Source of the DNA: Aquificota bacterium
Lineage (GTDB): Bacteria > Aquificota > Aquificia > Aquificales > Hydrogenothermaceae
Direction of reading: 5' to 3'
Assembly (NCBI GenBank): GCA_013153635.1
Contig: JAADDZ010000009.1
Span: forward strand, 1 to 64,000
Length of the DNA: 64,000 nt
This document shows, piece by piece, positions 1-9,277 of the stretch; the stretch's first letter is position 1, and each line of letters begins with the position of its first letter. The notes below the pieces were generated by a model. It did not search any database and had not been told where the DNA came from. It saw only the letters and a program-made list of their open reading frames with translations. Made by a program: the position numbers and the translations under genes.

Positions 1-1
1 A

Positions 2-89
2 CGGAGGGTGAGGGATTCGAACCCCCGGAGGGCTGTTAACCCTCAAGTGATTTCAAATCACCCGCCTTCGTCCGCTCGGCCAACCCTCC
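2..89 (-). tRNA. tRNA-Ser (anticodon UGA)
   Basis: Read on the minus strand this folds as a class II tRNA. The acceptor stem GGAGGGT pairs with ACCCTCC and is followed by discriminator G. The anticodon loop TTTGAAA carries anticodon TGA, which reads UCA serine codons. There is a long variable arm (GAGGG...CCCTC) and a T-loop TTCGAAT. The base after the discriminator is T, so CCA is not encoded and must be added after transcription. Confidence 0.95.
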
Positions 90-109
90 AAGATAAGAAT
101 AAGATAAAT

Positions 110-137
110 ATTATAAAATAATCTTACAAAATTTCAA
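110..137 (-). promoter_or_regulatory. Sigma-70-type promoter of tRNA-Ser
   Basis: On the minus strand TTGAAA (132-137) and TATAAT (110-115) are separated by 16 bp. This places the start near 103, about 14 bases ahead of the mature tRNA 5' end. The same short divergent gap also precedes the gene at 150. Confidence 0.7.
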
Positions 138-149
138 GGTGACTAAGAG

Positions 150-887
150 ATGAAAGAAAGATTAAACAAATACATAGCCAAAAGTGGTATATGTTCTCGA
201 AGGAAAGCTGATGACTTGATAAAGCAGGGGAAAGTAAAGGTTAACGACAAAATAGTAAAAGAAGTAGGAATCCAGATAAACCCTAACAAAGACAAAGTTT
301 ATGTAGAAGGAAAACTTATTAAACCTATACAAGAAAAAACCTTTATAAAATTGTACAAACCAAGAGGTTATCTGACCCAGATAGGAAAAGATAAATTTGG
401 TAGAAAAACCCTATCAGACTTATTACAAGAACTAAACATCAAAGAAAGAGTGTTTCCCGTTGGAAGATTGGATTACGATAGCGAGGGTTTACTTATATTA
501 ACAAACGATGGATATATCGCCAATAGATTAGCACACCCAAGATTTAAGGTTCCTAAAACATACATAGTGGAAGTTCAAAAAAGAGTAAACTTGGATACCT
601 TTAGGAAGATGAAAAAAGGTATAAAACTAGACGATGGTTTTATAAAGCCAGATGAGTTAAAAATAGTAAGGAAAAAAAATAAAAGCACTATTCTAGAAAT
701 TACTCTACATAGTGGCAAAAAGAGAGTTATAAGGAGATTTATGGAAGCATTTGGACACCCAGTATTGAGATTGATAAGGACTAAGATTGGGAATATTAAA
801 TTAGGTGATATGAAAGAAAAAGAATGGAAAAAAATACCAGAAAAAGAGCTATACAAACTTTTGGATAAAAAGGGTAAAAAGCTTTGA
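150..887 (+). CDS. 16S/23S rRNA pseudouridine synthase, RsuA/RluB family
   Basis: A 245-aa protein with an N-terminal S4 RNA-binding domain (about residues 1-60, opening with the family hallmark MKERLNKYIAKSGICSRR). A pseudouridine synthase domain follows, with the catalytic-Asp motif GRLDYDSEGLL near residues 107-117. It isomerises uridine to pseudouridine in large or small subunit rRNA in the cytoplasm. An AAGGTG Shine-Dalgarno at 136-141 supports this start. The short length fits either RluB or RsuA, so the exact target is left open. Its stop overlaps the TTG start of the next gene, which indicates translational coupling. Confidence 0.9.
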   Translation: MKERLNKYIAKSGICSRRKADDLIKQGKVKVNDKIVKEVGIQINPNKDKVYVEGKLIKPIQEKTFIKLYKPRGYLTQIGKDKFGRKTLSDLLQELNIKERVFPVGRLDYDSEGLLILTNDGYIANRLAHPRFKVPKTYIVEVQKRVNLDTFRKMKKGIKLDDGFIKPDELKIVRKKNKSTILEITLHSGKKRVIRRFMEAFGHPVLRLIRTKIGNIKLGDMKEKEWKKIPEKELYKLLDKKGKKL

Positions 888-1483
888 ATTTTTTGATGCA
901 TATCTACTTGTCAAAAGGTTATCCAAGAGAGATGGTTGGGAATTTTTTAGGAGATTTTGTAAAGGGAAATATACAAGACATTTCTATCAATGATAGATAC
1001 CTAAAATTAGGTATAATCTTACACAGAAAGATAGATAGTTTTAGTGAAAAAAATGATATTTTTAAAAAAAGTAAATCAAGATTTCCAAAAGAGTTATACA
1101 GATTTTCAGGGATTCTTGTTGATGTAGTGTATGACCATTTTTTAGCAAAAAATTTTAAAACTATAGAAAATCAAGAACTGGACATATTTTTACAGGATTT
1201 TTATAGAAATCTTTCCAAAGTTAGGATAGATACTTTTATAAAAAAAGAAAAAATACTACTCATAAAAAGGATAGTTTCAGAAAACTGGTTATATAGGTAC
1301 AAGGATAAATTCTTTATTCAAGAATGTATAAAGGGTCTGTCAAAAAGGATAAAAAGAGAAAACCGCCTAAAAGACAGCATATTGTATCTAGATAAGTACT
1401 ATTCTCTTTTAGAAAGAGATTTTTTTATATTTTTACCTACAGTCCAAAAGTTTGTAGCACAGACTAAAATAGATTTGTTATAA
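884..1483 (+). CDS. AcpH-like acyl carrier protein phosphodiesterase
   Basis: A 199-aa protein with the AcpH (formerly DUF479) signature: an MNFL start, GNFLGDFVKG near residues 22-31, an HRKIDSF motif, and RFSGILVDVVYDHFLA in the middle. In the family, AcpH removes the phosphopantetheine group from holo-ACP. The TTG start overlaps the previous stop codon and restores the conserved MNFL N-terminus; the in-frame ATG at 896 would remove it. The C-terminal half is divergent, so the enzymatic role is inferred from family membership only. Confidence 0.75.
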   Translation: MNFLMHIYLSKGYPREMVGNFLGDFVKGNIQDISINDRYLKLGIILHRKIDSFSEKNDIFKKSKSRFPKELYRFSGILVDVVYDHFLAKNFKTIENQELDIFLQDFYRNLSKVRIDTFIKKEKILLIKRIVSENWLYRYKDKFFIQECIKGLSKRIKRENRLKDSILYLDKYYSLLERDFFIFLPTVQKFVAQTKIDLL

Positions 1484-1516
1484 AATTTTTAGTAGAACTT
1501 TTACAAGGAGTAAATA

Positions 1517-2962
1517 ATGTCTGTTTCAGTAGAAAAAGATTTTGATGTTGTTATAGGTTTAGAAACACATGTTCAGATGAGTACAAATACAAAATGTTTT
1601 TGTAGTTGTAAAGTAGAGTTTGGTGCAGAACCAAATACAAATGTATGTCCTGTATGTTTGGCTCTACCCGGAAGTCTTCCTGTATTAAATAAAAGAGCTT
1701 TAGATTTTGCTATAAAAGCTTCTTTAGCCTTAAACTGTAAGGTTCATCAGTTATCTATCTTTGCAAGGAAAAACTATTTCTATCCAGATTTACCAAAAGG
1801 ATACCAAATATCCCAATATGACAAACCCTTGGCTACCGATGGGTACATAGACATAAAAGTAGATGGAAAAACTCAAAGAGTACGGATTCACAGACTTCAT
1901 ATGGAAGAAGATGCAGGGAAAACAATCCATGAAGGGAAAAAATCGTATGTAGATTTAAACAGAGCAGGTACACCACTTATGGAAATAGTTACAGAGCCAG
2001 ATATTACATCAGCGGTTGGAGCAAGGTTATACCTAGAAAAGTTAAGGAATATTATGAGATATATAGGAGTCTCTGACGCAGATATGGAAAAAGGTCAGCT
2101 TAGATGTGATGTAAATATATCCTTAAAGCCAAAGGGAAGTAAAACTCTAGGTACAAAAGTAGAGATAAAAAACCTAAATTCATTTAGATTTGTGCAGAAA
2201 GCTATAGAGTATGAAATACTAAGACAAGCCAAGATGTTAGAAAAAGGGGAAAACATCATACAAGAGACAAGACTCTTTGATGCATCAGCGAACAAAACAT
2301 TTACAATGAGAACAAAAGAAGAAGCTCATGACTATAGATATTTTCCAGACCCAGATTTGCTACCTGTTAGGATAACAATAGAATATATACAAAAAATAAA
2401 ACAAACCCTTCCAGAGCTTCCAGATGAAAAAGAAAAAAGATATGTTCAAGAATACGGTCTAACCGAGTACGATGCAGGAGTATTGGTTGCTGATAAAGAC
2501 CTTGCTTCATTTTTTGAAGAGACTGTTAATCTGTATCCCAAAAATCCAAAAGTTACTGCAAATTGGATAATAAATGAACTTTTAGGAAGATTAAATGAAA
2601 AAGGTATAAATATCAAAGAAAGTCCAGTAAAACCAGAACATATAGCCCAGCTTGTAAAACTAATAGATGAAAAAGTTATCTCTGGGAAAATAGCAAAAGA
2701 GGTCTTTGGTGAAGTATTTGAAACTCAAAAATCTCCAGAAGAGATAGTAGAACAAAAAGGTCTAAAACAGATAACAGACCCGGAGGAAATAAGAAAAATA
2801 ATCGAAGACATTATAAAAAGTAATCCTAAAGAGGTGGAAAAGTACAAAGCAGGGAACACAAAGTTAATAGGCTTTTTTGTAGGGCAAGTGATGAAAGCAA
2901 CAAAAGGTAAGGCAAACCCTCAATTGGTAAATAAACTATTAAATCAGCTTTTAAACAGTTAA
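1517..2962 (+). CDS. gatB: Aspartyl/glutamyl-tRNA amidotransferase subunit B
   Basis: A full-length 481-aa GatB. The N-terminal catalytic region has the GLETHVQ motif (about residues 15-21), CxC...CPVCLALPG Cys residues for zinc, YFYPDLPKGYQISQ, and ENAG-type kinase residues. A C-terminal Yqey-like tail domain covers about residues 330-481. With GatA and GatC it converts misacylated Glu-tRNA(Gln) or Asp-tRNA(Asn) to the amide forms. A clear AAGGAG lies 8 bases before the ATG. gatA and gatC are not in this window, as expected for genomes where the subunits are dispersed. Confidence 0.97.
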   Translation: MSVSVEKDFDVVIGLETHVQMSTNTKCFCSCKVEFGAEPNTNVCPVCLALPGSLPVLNKRALDFAIKASLALNCKVHQLSIFARKNYFYPDLPKGYQISQYDKPLATDGYIDIKVDGKTQRVRIHRLHMEEDAGKTIHEGKKSYVDLNRAGTPLMEIVTEPDITSAVGARLYLEKLRNIMRYIGVSDADMEKGQLRCDVNISLKPKGSKTLGTKVEIKNLNSFRFVQKAIEYEILRQAKMLEKGENIIQETRLFDASANKTFTMRTKEEAHDYRYFPDPDLLPVRITIEYIQKIKQTLPELPDEKEKRYVQEYGLTEYDAGVLVADKDLASFFEETVNLYPKNPKVTANWIINELLGRLNEKGINIKESPVKPEHIAQLVKLIDEKVISGKIAKEVFGEVFETQKSPEEIVEQKGLKQITDPEEIRKIIEDIIKSNPKEVEKYKAGNTKLIGFFVGQVMKATKGKANPQLVNKLLNQLLNS

Positions 2963-3042
2963 GAAATTGGAAATTTTGGGAAAATTAAATATAGGAGGCT
3001 TTAGATACGAAAATATAAATAAAAGTAGGTATTATTTCTTTT

Positions 3043-5580
3043 ATGGCAAAAAAGTTTTATTTACTTCTTGAGAAAATCGGATTTAAAAACTATAGTACAA
3101 AAGTACTATTTTTTTTCTCGATAATTTTTCTTATAGCTTTTTTTATAACAGAGACGATATTTGTTATTTATCAGTTTAAAAAAGAAAAGAACCTTATAGA
3201 TACTGGCTTGTATAATGCAACCAAAATTAGAGCGTCCTTGATTGAACAAAGGTTAGAGAAATTAAAAGCTACCCTATCTACTATTTATTATTCTGAAGAA
3301 AACATAAAAAAACTTCTAAGATTACAGTATGTAACAGGTATACTTTTCGAAGGGAAGAAATACGGTCTTTTCCCTGAATGCAAGCTTAACTTTAGTAACT
3401 ACAAATTTTGTAAAAAAGAAAACATCATTTTGATTCGAGTAAAAAGAGATTTTATCGTTGCTGTAAAAAAATATCTAATAGAGGACATTCTATCTCCCAA
3501 AGAAGGTATGGTTTCCCTTTATTCACCAGAGTTTTATCTTGGGATAGTAAGACCTCAAGAAAATAAGATATGTGTTTTTTACAAGATTAAAAACAGTAAT
3601 CTAGGAGTGTCTGGTTGTGTAGATAAGTTTGAAGTATTTAAAAGTATCTTACTAAAGAATATAGCAGAAGGTACTTTGTTTTTTACTATATTCATTATCA
3701 TAGGCTATATATTTCTCAAAATGACTAACCGGATTATCTTGTATCCAATAAATTCTCTAAAAGAGAAAGTAATCACTGCAAAAATCCAAGGTATAGACAA
3801 GGTTGAGTTTTACTTAGAAGGAGATGTAAAAGATGAATTTGGTAAGTTAGCCCTTTTGATGGAAGAGATGAGGCTTTCTATATTAAGATACCAAAACCAG
3901 ATGGATTTAGTTATGGAAACTACCTCCAAAATGGTATCTATCACTAACGATATAGAAAAATTTACAAAATTTGTGATAGATAACCTAGAGAGCATCTTTA
4001 CCTATGTAATAGGGAATGTGGTTTATATCGATGATTACTACGAGGTAGATAAAAAATTGGTAATTTTTTCAAAGAAATTCCAAAAAAATAATATAAAAGA
4101 AGACAGTATAAAAGAAATTTTAGCCAAAGCCAAAGAAAATGAGTTAGAGATATTTCAGCAAAAAGGAAAATATATCCTTACCTACAAAAAAAATATAGAA
4201 AATTCAATTACCATAGAGTATGGACTAGTATCCAGAATAGAGATAAGCGAAAGAGACCTAAAATACATAAATATTGTAATTTCTCATCTGATTTACAGCA
4301 TACATCTTATCCATCTTGCCAACTATGATGGTCTTACCCGAGTTCTAAATAGACGTGCCGTCATTAAAAAAGCCCAGATGGCGCTAGAAGAAGCACTAAA
4401 GAAAGGAGAGAGTTTTAGTTTAATAATACTTGATTTAGATGATTTCAAAAGTATAAACGATACATATGGGCATATCGTAGGAGATGAAGTCTTAAAAAAG
4501 GTATCATCGATGCTTAGGGATTCTTTCGGCAAGAGAGGTATCGTTGGTAGACTAGGAGGGGAAGAGTTTATCGTAGTATTACCTAATACTTCTTTGGAAG
4601 ATGCTGTAATCTTGGCTAGAAACTTTCAAGAAGAGCTAAAATCAAAAGATATGGAAATAGAAGATTATGTTATAAGTGTTACTGCAAGTTTTGGAGTAGC
4701 AGGACTAAATGAACATGGAAAAGATTTGTATGAATTGATTCGAGCGGCAGACATCTCTCTTTATAAAGCAAAGAGAGAAGGAAAAGACCAAGTAATATCT
4801 CTTGATAGAGATAGTTTAGATATGCTTTTTATAAAAGAGTTCAAAGGAAGAAAAGAGTTAGAAAAAGCTCTCTCCAAAGAAAATATCGTTCCTTTTTTCC
4901 AACCTATATTCTCTACAGAAACAAAAGAAATATTAGGGTATGAAGCATTAGCGAGAATAAAATCTAACCAAGGATTTATACCTGCAGAAAAATTTATAAA
5001 AGATATAATAAAATTTGGGCTTTCTGAAAAATTAGACTTTATTATTCAAGAGAAAGTGTTAAAAACGCTAGCTGAAAAAAATATCAATAAAAAGATTTTT
5101 ATAAACCTTTCAAAAACGTATATTCACGACCTAAGAAATATAGATAAGTTTTTAAACTTGTGTCGGGAATACAATATAGATACAAAAAATATAATCTTTG
5201 AAATAACAGAGGAAGAAGCTATCGTTGATGTTGATATAGTTCGTAAGTTTATACTGATAGCCAAAGAAAAAGGTATTAGCTTTGCCTTAGACGATTTTGG
5301 AGCAGGATATTCCACATTTTCTTATATAAAACATTTTAATATCGATTACATCAAGATAGATGGGTCTTTAATAAAGAGAATCCATAGAGATAGAGACAAA
5401 CAGATTATTTTAGAAGGAATTGTACATATAAGTAAAAACAAAGGAATCAAAACGATTGCAGAAAAAGTAGAAAGCTACAAAGATTTTATAACCCTTAGAT
5501 TTGTTGGAGTCGATTATGTTCAAGGGTATTTCTTATCTAAACCTTCTCCAAATTTAGAGCAAGATTATACATTCAACTAA
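3043..5580 (+). CDS. Membrane-bound GGDEF-EAL c-di-GMP turnover protein
   Basis: An 845-aa inner-membrane protein. There is a TM helix at about 18-45, a periplasmic sensor segment of about 160 residues, a second TM at about 208-228, a HAMP-like linker, a roughly 120-residue intermediate region (GAF-like, uncertain), a GGDEF domain with GGEEF at 505-509, and an EAL domain beginning with E634. Both domains keep key residues: GGEEF for cyclase activity, and EALAR, DDFGAGYS, IKIDGS and VQGYFLSKP for phosphodiesterase activity. It may therefore make or degrade c-di-GMP depending on signal. It converges on the Pel operon with stop codons overlapping by 4 bases. Since PelD is a c-di-GMP receptor, a functional link is plausible but inferred. 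No good Shine-Dalgarno is placed before this ATG; the AGGAGG at 2993-2998 is too distant. Confidence 0.9.
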   Translation: MAKKFYLLLEKIGFKNYSTKVLFFFSIIFLIAFFITETIFVIYQFKKEKNLIDTGLYNATKIRASLIEQRLEKLKATLSTIYYSEENIKKLLRLQYVTGILFEGKKYGLFPECKLNFSNYKFCKKENIILIRVKRDFIVAVKKYLIEDILSPKEGMVSLYSPEFYLGIVRPQENKICVFYKIKNSNLGVSGCVDKFEVFKSILLKNIAEGTLFFTIFIIIGYIFLKMTNRIILYPINSLKEKVITAKIQGIDKVEFYLEGDVKDEFGKLALLMEEMRLSILRYQNQMDLVMETTSKMVSITNDIEKFTKFVIDNLESIFTYVIGNVVYIDDYYEVDKKLVIFSKKFQKNNIKEDSIKEILAKAKENELEIFQQKGKYILTYKKNIENSITIEYGLVSRIEISERDLKYINIVISHLIYSIHLIHLANYDGLTRVLNRRAVIKKAQMALEEALKKGESFSLIILDLDDFKSINDTYGHIVGDEVLKKVSSMLRDSFGKRGIVGRLGGEEFIVVLPNTSLEDAVILARNFQEELKSKDMEIEDYVISVTASFGVAGLNEHGKDLYELIRAADISLYKAKREGKDQVISLDRDSLDMLFIKEFKGRKELEKALSKENIVPFFQPIFSTETKEILGYEALARIKSNQGFIPAEKFIKDIIKFGLSEKLDFIIQEKVLKTLAEKNINKKIFINLSKTYIHDLRNIDKFLNLCREYNIDTKNIIFEITEEEAIVDVDIVRKFILIAKEKGISFALDDFGAGYSTFSYIKHFNIDYIKIDGSLIKRIHRDRDKQIILEGIVHISKNKGIKTIAEKVESYKDFITLRFVGVDYVQGYFLSKPSPNLEQDYTFN

Positions 5581-8354
5581 AACCACTTTCTATATTCTAC
5601 ATAAAGATTTACATACTGGTCTAAAACCCCTGTAAAACCTCTAAATAAAGTTATTCCTATATCTAGATTATCACTCTTTGTTAACACACCACCTATACCT
5701 AATTCTCCACTATACCCAAAGTAAGTTACTGTATTATAAGAAATACCTACCTTTAGAAAAGGTCTTACTGTTCTAGTATATAGATACCTATTATCATATC
5801 CAAAAGAAAACTCTCCCCCGATTTCTACAAAGTTTTCAGGGAGTATAACAGGATTTGGGATAGGGGATAGATTCTCTATGATACCTTTATAACCTTCTTT
5901 TTCAGAGTATATACCTGCTACTGTATATCCTCTAAATGAGAAGTCAGGATAAGAAACTCTTAGCTTATGATAGATTTGGGATTCTATCATATTTCCATAA
6001 CCTATATAGGTTCTATCTTGACTATAAAATCTACTACTGTCAAGGATGACATTCAAAAATGTTCTGTTGTTTATCAAGTATTCTACATCTACTTTGATTC
6101 CTGTTTTCATTCCTCCTAACATCAGGTATATACTTTCATCTGCATATTCATTTATGTATACCTGTGGAGATATGGTCACTTTATCTTTTGTATAATATGT
6201 GATTTTCGCTTTTGTATATACAAAAGAATCTAAAGCTTTTCTAAAACCAAAACTATATACAAACTCTCCTCTGTCTAAGAGATGTTTTATAGAAAAGTCT
6301 ATACGACTGTCTGTTGACGGTACATTTATGTATCTATTTCTGTCAGAGCTTTCTTGGGCTGTAAAATTTCCTTTTATGAAAAGGTAGTCCCTGTTTTTTA
6401 GTGGATATTTGTATAAATAGTTGATGATTCCTTGATTTACTGTCAGTCTAGATGAGTATTCGGCTTTTATCTCAAATTTTCCAGAATATATCATATATAA
6501 ATCTCTCAACCACTTGTACAATAAGTAATCTCTTGGATTTTCTTCTAGACCTAAAAATGCTAATTTCTTTGCTAAACCTATTTGACCTGTTCTAACAGCC
6601 GCTTCAATTCTATCTCTTATAGGTACTGTTTTAAAATCTTTTTCTATAAGCTTTAACTGCTTATCTCTATCGTCATAAAAAAGAGCTATATTCATTTTCA
6701 TCCAGTTCTTAAGGTGGTTGTACTTTTGAGATAAGTAATAAACTTTATCTTGAGCTTCGATTTTGAATAAGAAAGAGTATCTTATGTTCCAATAAGTTTG
6801 AGGATTTAATAAGTTTTTATACCTTTCTAAAAGTTTTCTAAATTTGGAAGGAGGAGCAAAGTACATAGCTGTTCTAAGATAGTTTTCTGCATCTTCTTTT
6901 GTTTTCGGGGTAGTGTCTTTTATTTTTTTCCATACTTTGTATTTTATATATTTTGCTCTTTGGGTTTCTCCAGAAATCTCTAGAAGGTCTGCATACAGAA
7001 GATAAACTGTTATATCTTTCTCTTTTTTTAGTATCTTTGATAGGTAATATTTTGCCTTTTGGGTATCTTGGAGTACTAGATAACCTAAACTATACACATA
7101 CCATAGATTTGGATTCTTTTGTGCTATGTCTTTGTACTTTCTTAGGTAATATTCTAGTTTTTTGGCTTGTTGTAAGTCTATCAGAAGAACTAAGAGAGAT
7201 TTGAGCCGTTCTATAGAAAAAGAGCTTTGCAAGGTCTTTTCATATATAGTTATAGCTTTTTGGTATTCTCCTATCTTCTCTAATGAGTGAGCGTATACAT
7301 AGGTTATGTATGAGTCTTGTAATAGTTTGTGATATATATCTTTGTCTACCGTTTGTAGAAATTTGGCTATTTTTTTCCAGTTTTTATTTTGGATATGTAT
7401 GTATATGTAGGTTTTTGCTAGATAGAGGTTTTTGTATTTCTTTAGAGCTTTTTCTATAAAGGTCAAAGCTTTGTTAAAATCTTTTTTTTCTGTATAAAAG
7501 TAATCTACTATTCTGATGTAGTCTACTAATCTTTCTCTTTTTAACTTTACAAGTTCCAGAGAGTATTTATAAGCTTTATGTTTTTCTCCTAGTCCCCAAG
7601 CAATATCTGAAGCTAACTTATAAAATTCTTCATTTTTTCCAAGCCTTTTTATACCTAAGTTTAAAACTTCTAAAGCTTTTTTAAACTCTCTTTTGTATAG
7701 ATAAATTTGGGCAAGTTCCATATAGTCATACTGATTTGCCAAAGGTTTTGTTATCAATTTTTCCAAATATTTTATACTTTCTTTTTTTCCTAAGGATTTT
7801 CCCAGTTGATATAGAGTTCTAAGTAGGATTTCGTCTTCATATTTGTATTTTTCTTTTATTTTTTTTAGAGTGTTGTATCCTCTTTGGTATTCGCCGGTAA
7901 TTTTTACCACATAGATGTAATCATTTAGGTATTCTAGTTTACCGTTTAATAATCTTTTTTCTAGTATTTTTAAAGATGTGTCATACTCGTATAATTGCAT
8001 GGATAGTCTCAATATTGTATCTTCTAGTTTTTTATCTTTTGTTTTAGAGTACAGTTTTTTAAAGTAAAAAAGAGCTTCTTGATACTTTCCAATCCATAAC
8101 GCTATCTGGGCTGTTTTTTCTAACCAAAATATACTATCTGGGAACAGTTCTAGAGCATATTTGGATACTTTGTATGCTCCTTGTAGATTGTTAGAGTACA
8201 AGAATGAATGAAGCATTAACTTGAGAAGTTCTTGGTCTTTTATCTGGTTGAGGTTGTTTATGTTTTGGTTAAGGTGTAAAGAGTTTTTTGGTGTTTTGGA
8301 GTATCCACAGGTAACTAAACTGATAATCAATATAAGTAGTACAGTATGTATCAC
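5577..8354 (-). CDS. pelB: PelB-like outer-membrane lipoprotein: TPR domain plus beta-barrel porin
   Basis: A 925-aa protein and the last gene of the Pel operon. It starts with a lipoprotein signal (LVTC lipobox, Cys16). A long run of helical TPR-type repeats follows to about residue 640. The C-terminal part is beta-strand-rich, with alternating aromatic/polar residues and a terminal Phe, as expected for an outer-membrane barrel. In Pseudomonas, PelB guides deacetylated Pel polymer to and through the outer membrane. That protein is about 1190 aa with an N-terminal inner-membrane anchor. Here the anchor is missing and the neighbouring 308-aa gene appears to supply it. The two ORFs overlap by 4 bases. 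Assignment rests on architecture and operon context. Confidence 0.82.
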   Translation of the reverse strand: MIHTVLLILIISLVTCGYSKTPKNSLHLNQNINNLNQIKDQELLKLMLHSFLYSNNLQGAYKVSKYALELFPDSIFWLEKTAQIALWIGKYQEALFYFKKLYSKTKDKKLEDTILRLSMQLYEYDTSLKILEKRLLNGKLEYLNDYIYVVKITGEYQRGYNTLKKIKEKYKYEDEILLRTLYQLGKSLGKKESIKYLEKLITKPLANQYDYMELAQIYLYKREFKKALEVLNLGIKRLGKNEEFYKLASDIAWGLGEKHKAYKYSLELVKLKRERLVDYIRIVDYFYTEKKDFNKALTFIEKALKKYKNLYLAKTYIYIHIQNKNWKKIAKFLQTVDKDIYHKLLQDSYITYVYAHSLEKIGEYQKAITIYEKTLQSSFSIERLKSLLVLLIDLQQAKKLEYYLRKYKDIAQKNPNLWYVYSLGYLVLQDTQKAKYYLSKILKKEKDITVYLLYADLLEISGETQRAKYIKYKVWKKIKDTTPKTKEDAENYLRTAMYFAPPSKFRKLLERYKNLLNPQTYWNIRYSFLFKIEAQDKVYYLSQKYNHLKNWMKMNIALFYDDRDKQLKLIEKDFKTVPIRDRIEAAVRTGQIGLAKKLAFLGLEENPRDYLLYKWLRDLYMIYSGKFEIKAEYSSRLTVNQGIINYLYKYPLKNRDYLFIKGNFTAQESSDRNRYINVPSTDSRIDFSIKHLLDRGEFVYSFGFRKALDSFVYTKAKITYYTKDKVTISPQVYINEYADESIYLMLGGMKTGIKVDVEYLINNRTFLNVILDSSRFYSQDRTYIGYGNMIESQIYHKLRVSYPDFSFRGYTVAGIYSEKEGYKGIIENLSPIPNPVILPENFVEIGGEFSFGYDNRYLYTRTVRPFLKVGISYNTVTYFGYSGELGIGGVLTKSDNLDIGITLFRGFTGVLDQYVNLYVEYRKWF

Positions 8355-9277
8355 TGACTTCCCTCCAAAAATTCTTGTGATATTTTCGCCGCAAGGGAAG
8401 GTTTGTTTGCCATGAGAGCGCTTTTTATCATAAATTTGGTCATTTTAGGGTCTTTTATAAAGAAATGTCTATATTTTTCCAATATGTACGATAACGTTTC
8501 GTAGTCGTGGATAAGTAAAAGGGTATCTATACTCTTTTTCATGATTTCTTTCTTTTTGCTGTAGTTGTTGACAGTTTCTATAAAAGAGGCATAGGTTTTT
8601 ATTAAGGTGGATAAACCTTTGTAGCTTTTGTTTGACACTTTATAGGTTATCAATTTTTCTAACCATATTAATCTGTTTTTCCTATCTATCTCATACAGTC
8701 TGTATAGAGCTTTTTCTACTAATTTTGAGTCGTTGTATTTGAGGGCTTGTGTATATACAAACTTTATAAGTTTTATATCGTTGTATCCTTTGGATAGGAT
8801 AAGATTTAGAACTTGGGTTATTCTCTTTTTTAAGATTGCTTTTTCTTTTTTGGAGGTTGTTTGTATATATTTTTTTGCGAGTATTTTGTACTCTATCAGC
8901 AGATAATCTAAAGGGTTTTTGATATAAACTTTGTAGTTTTGGAGTACTTGATATGCAAGGTCTGTACGACCGGCTGTCAATAGTTCATCGATATATCTTT
9001 TTAATATCTCTTCTTTTTGAGAGTATCTAGAAGTTTTTAGTAGATTTTTGATATATTCTAAAGAAAATTTCGAGACTTTTTCTTTTTCTGGGGTTTTGGT
9101 TTCTCTCTCTGCATGTAGATAGGGTGTTTCTTTTTTCTTTGGAAAGATAATAAAAAGTACAAAGAGTACGAGAACTGTAAATAGAACTATCTCATAAGGT
9201 TTTATAAAATGTTCTGCTGGGAGAGTATCCAGTTCTTCTAAGCTTTTTTTCTTTTCTTTATTCTCTACACGTTCCAT
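8351..9277 (-). CDS. Inner-membrane-anchored TPR-like protein in the Pel operon
   Basis: A 308-aa protein of no family I recognise by sequence alone. It has a charged cytoplasmic N-terminus of about 27 residues, one TM helix at about 28-46 ending in FPKKK, then about 260 residues of Lys/Tyr/Leu-rich helices spaced like TPR or Sel1 repeats, predicted periplasmic. It overlaps pelA upstream (20 bases) and pelB downstream (4 bases), so the three are translationally coupled. Together with the 925-aa PelB it would make 1233 residues, close to one full Pseudomonas-type PelB. I infer that it is the detached membrane-anchor/TPR half of PelB. A separate accessory scaffold is the alternative. Confidence 0.7.
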   Translation of the reverse strand: MERVENKEKKKSLEELDTLPAEHFIKPYEIVLFTVLVLFVLFIIFPKKKETPYLHAERETKTPEKEKVSKFSLEYIKNLLKTSRYSQKEEILKRYIDELLTAGRTDLAYQVLQNYKVYIKNPLDYLLIEYKILAKKYIQTTSKKEKAILKKRITQVLNLILSKGYNDIKLIKFVYTQALKYNDSKLVEKALYRLYEIDRKNRLIWLEKLITYKVSNKSYKGLSTLIKTYASFIETVNNYSKKKEIMKKSIDTLLLIHDYETLSYILEKYRHFFIKDPKMTKFMIKSALMANKPSLAAKISQEFLEGSQ

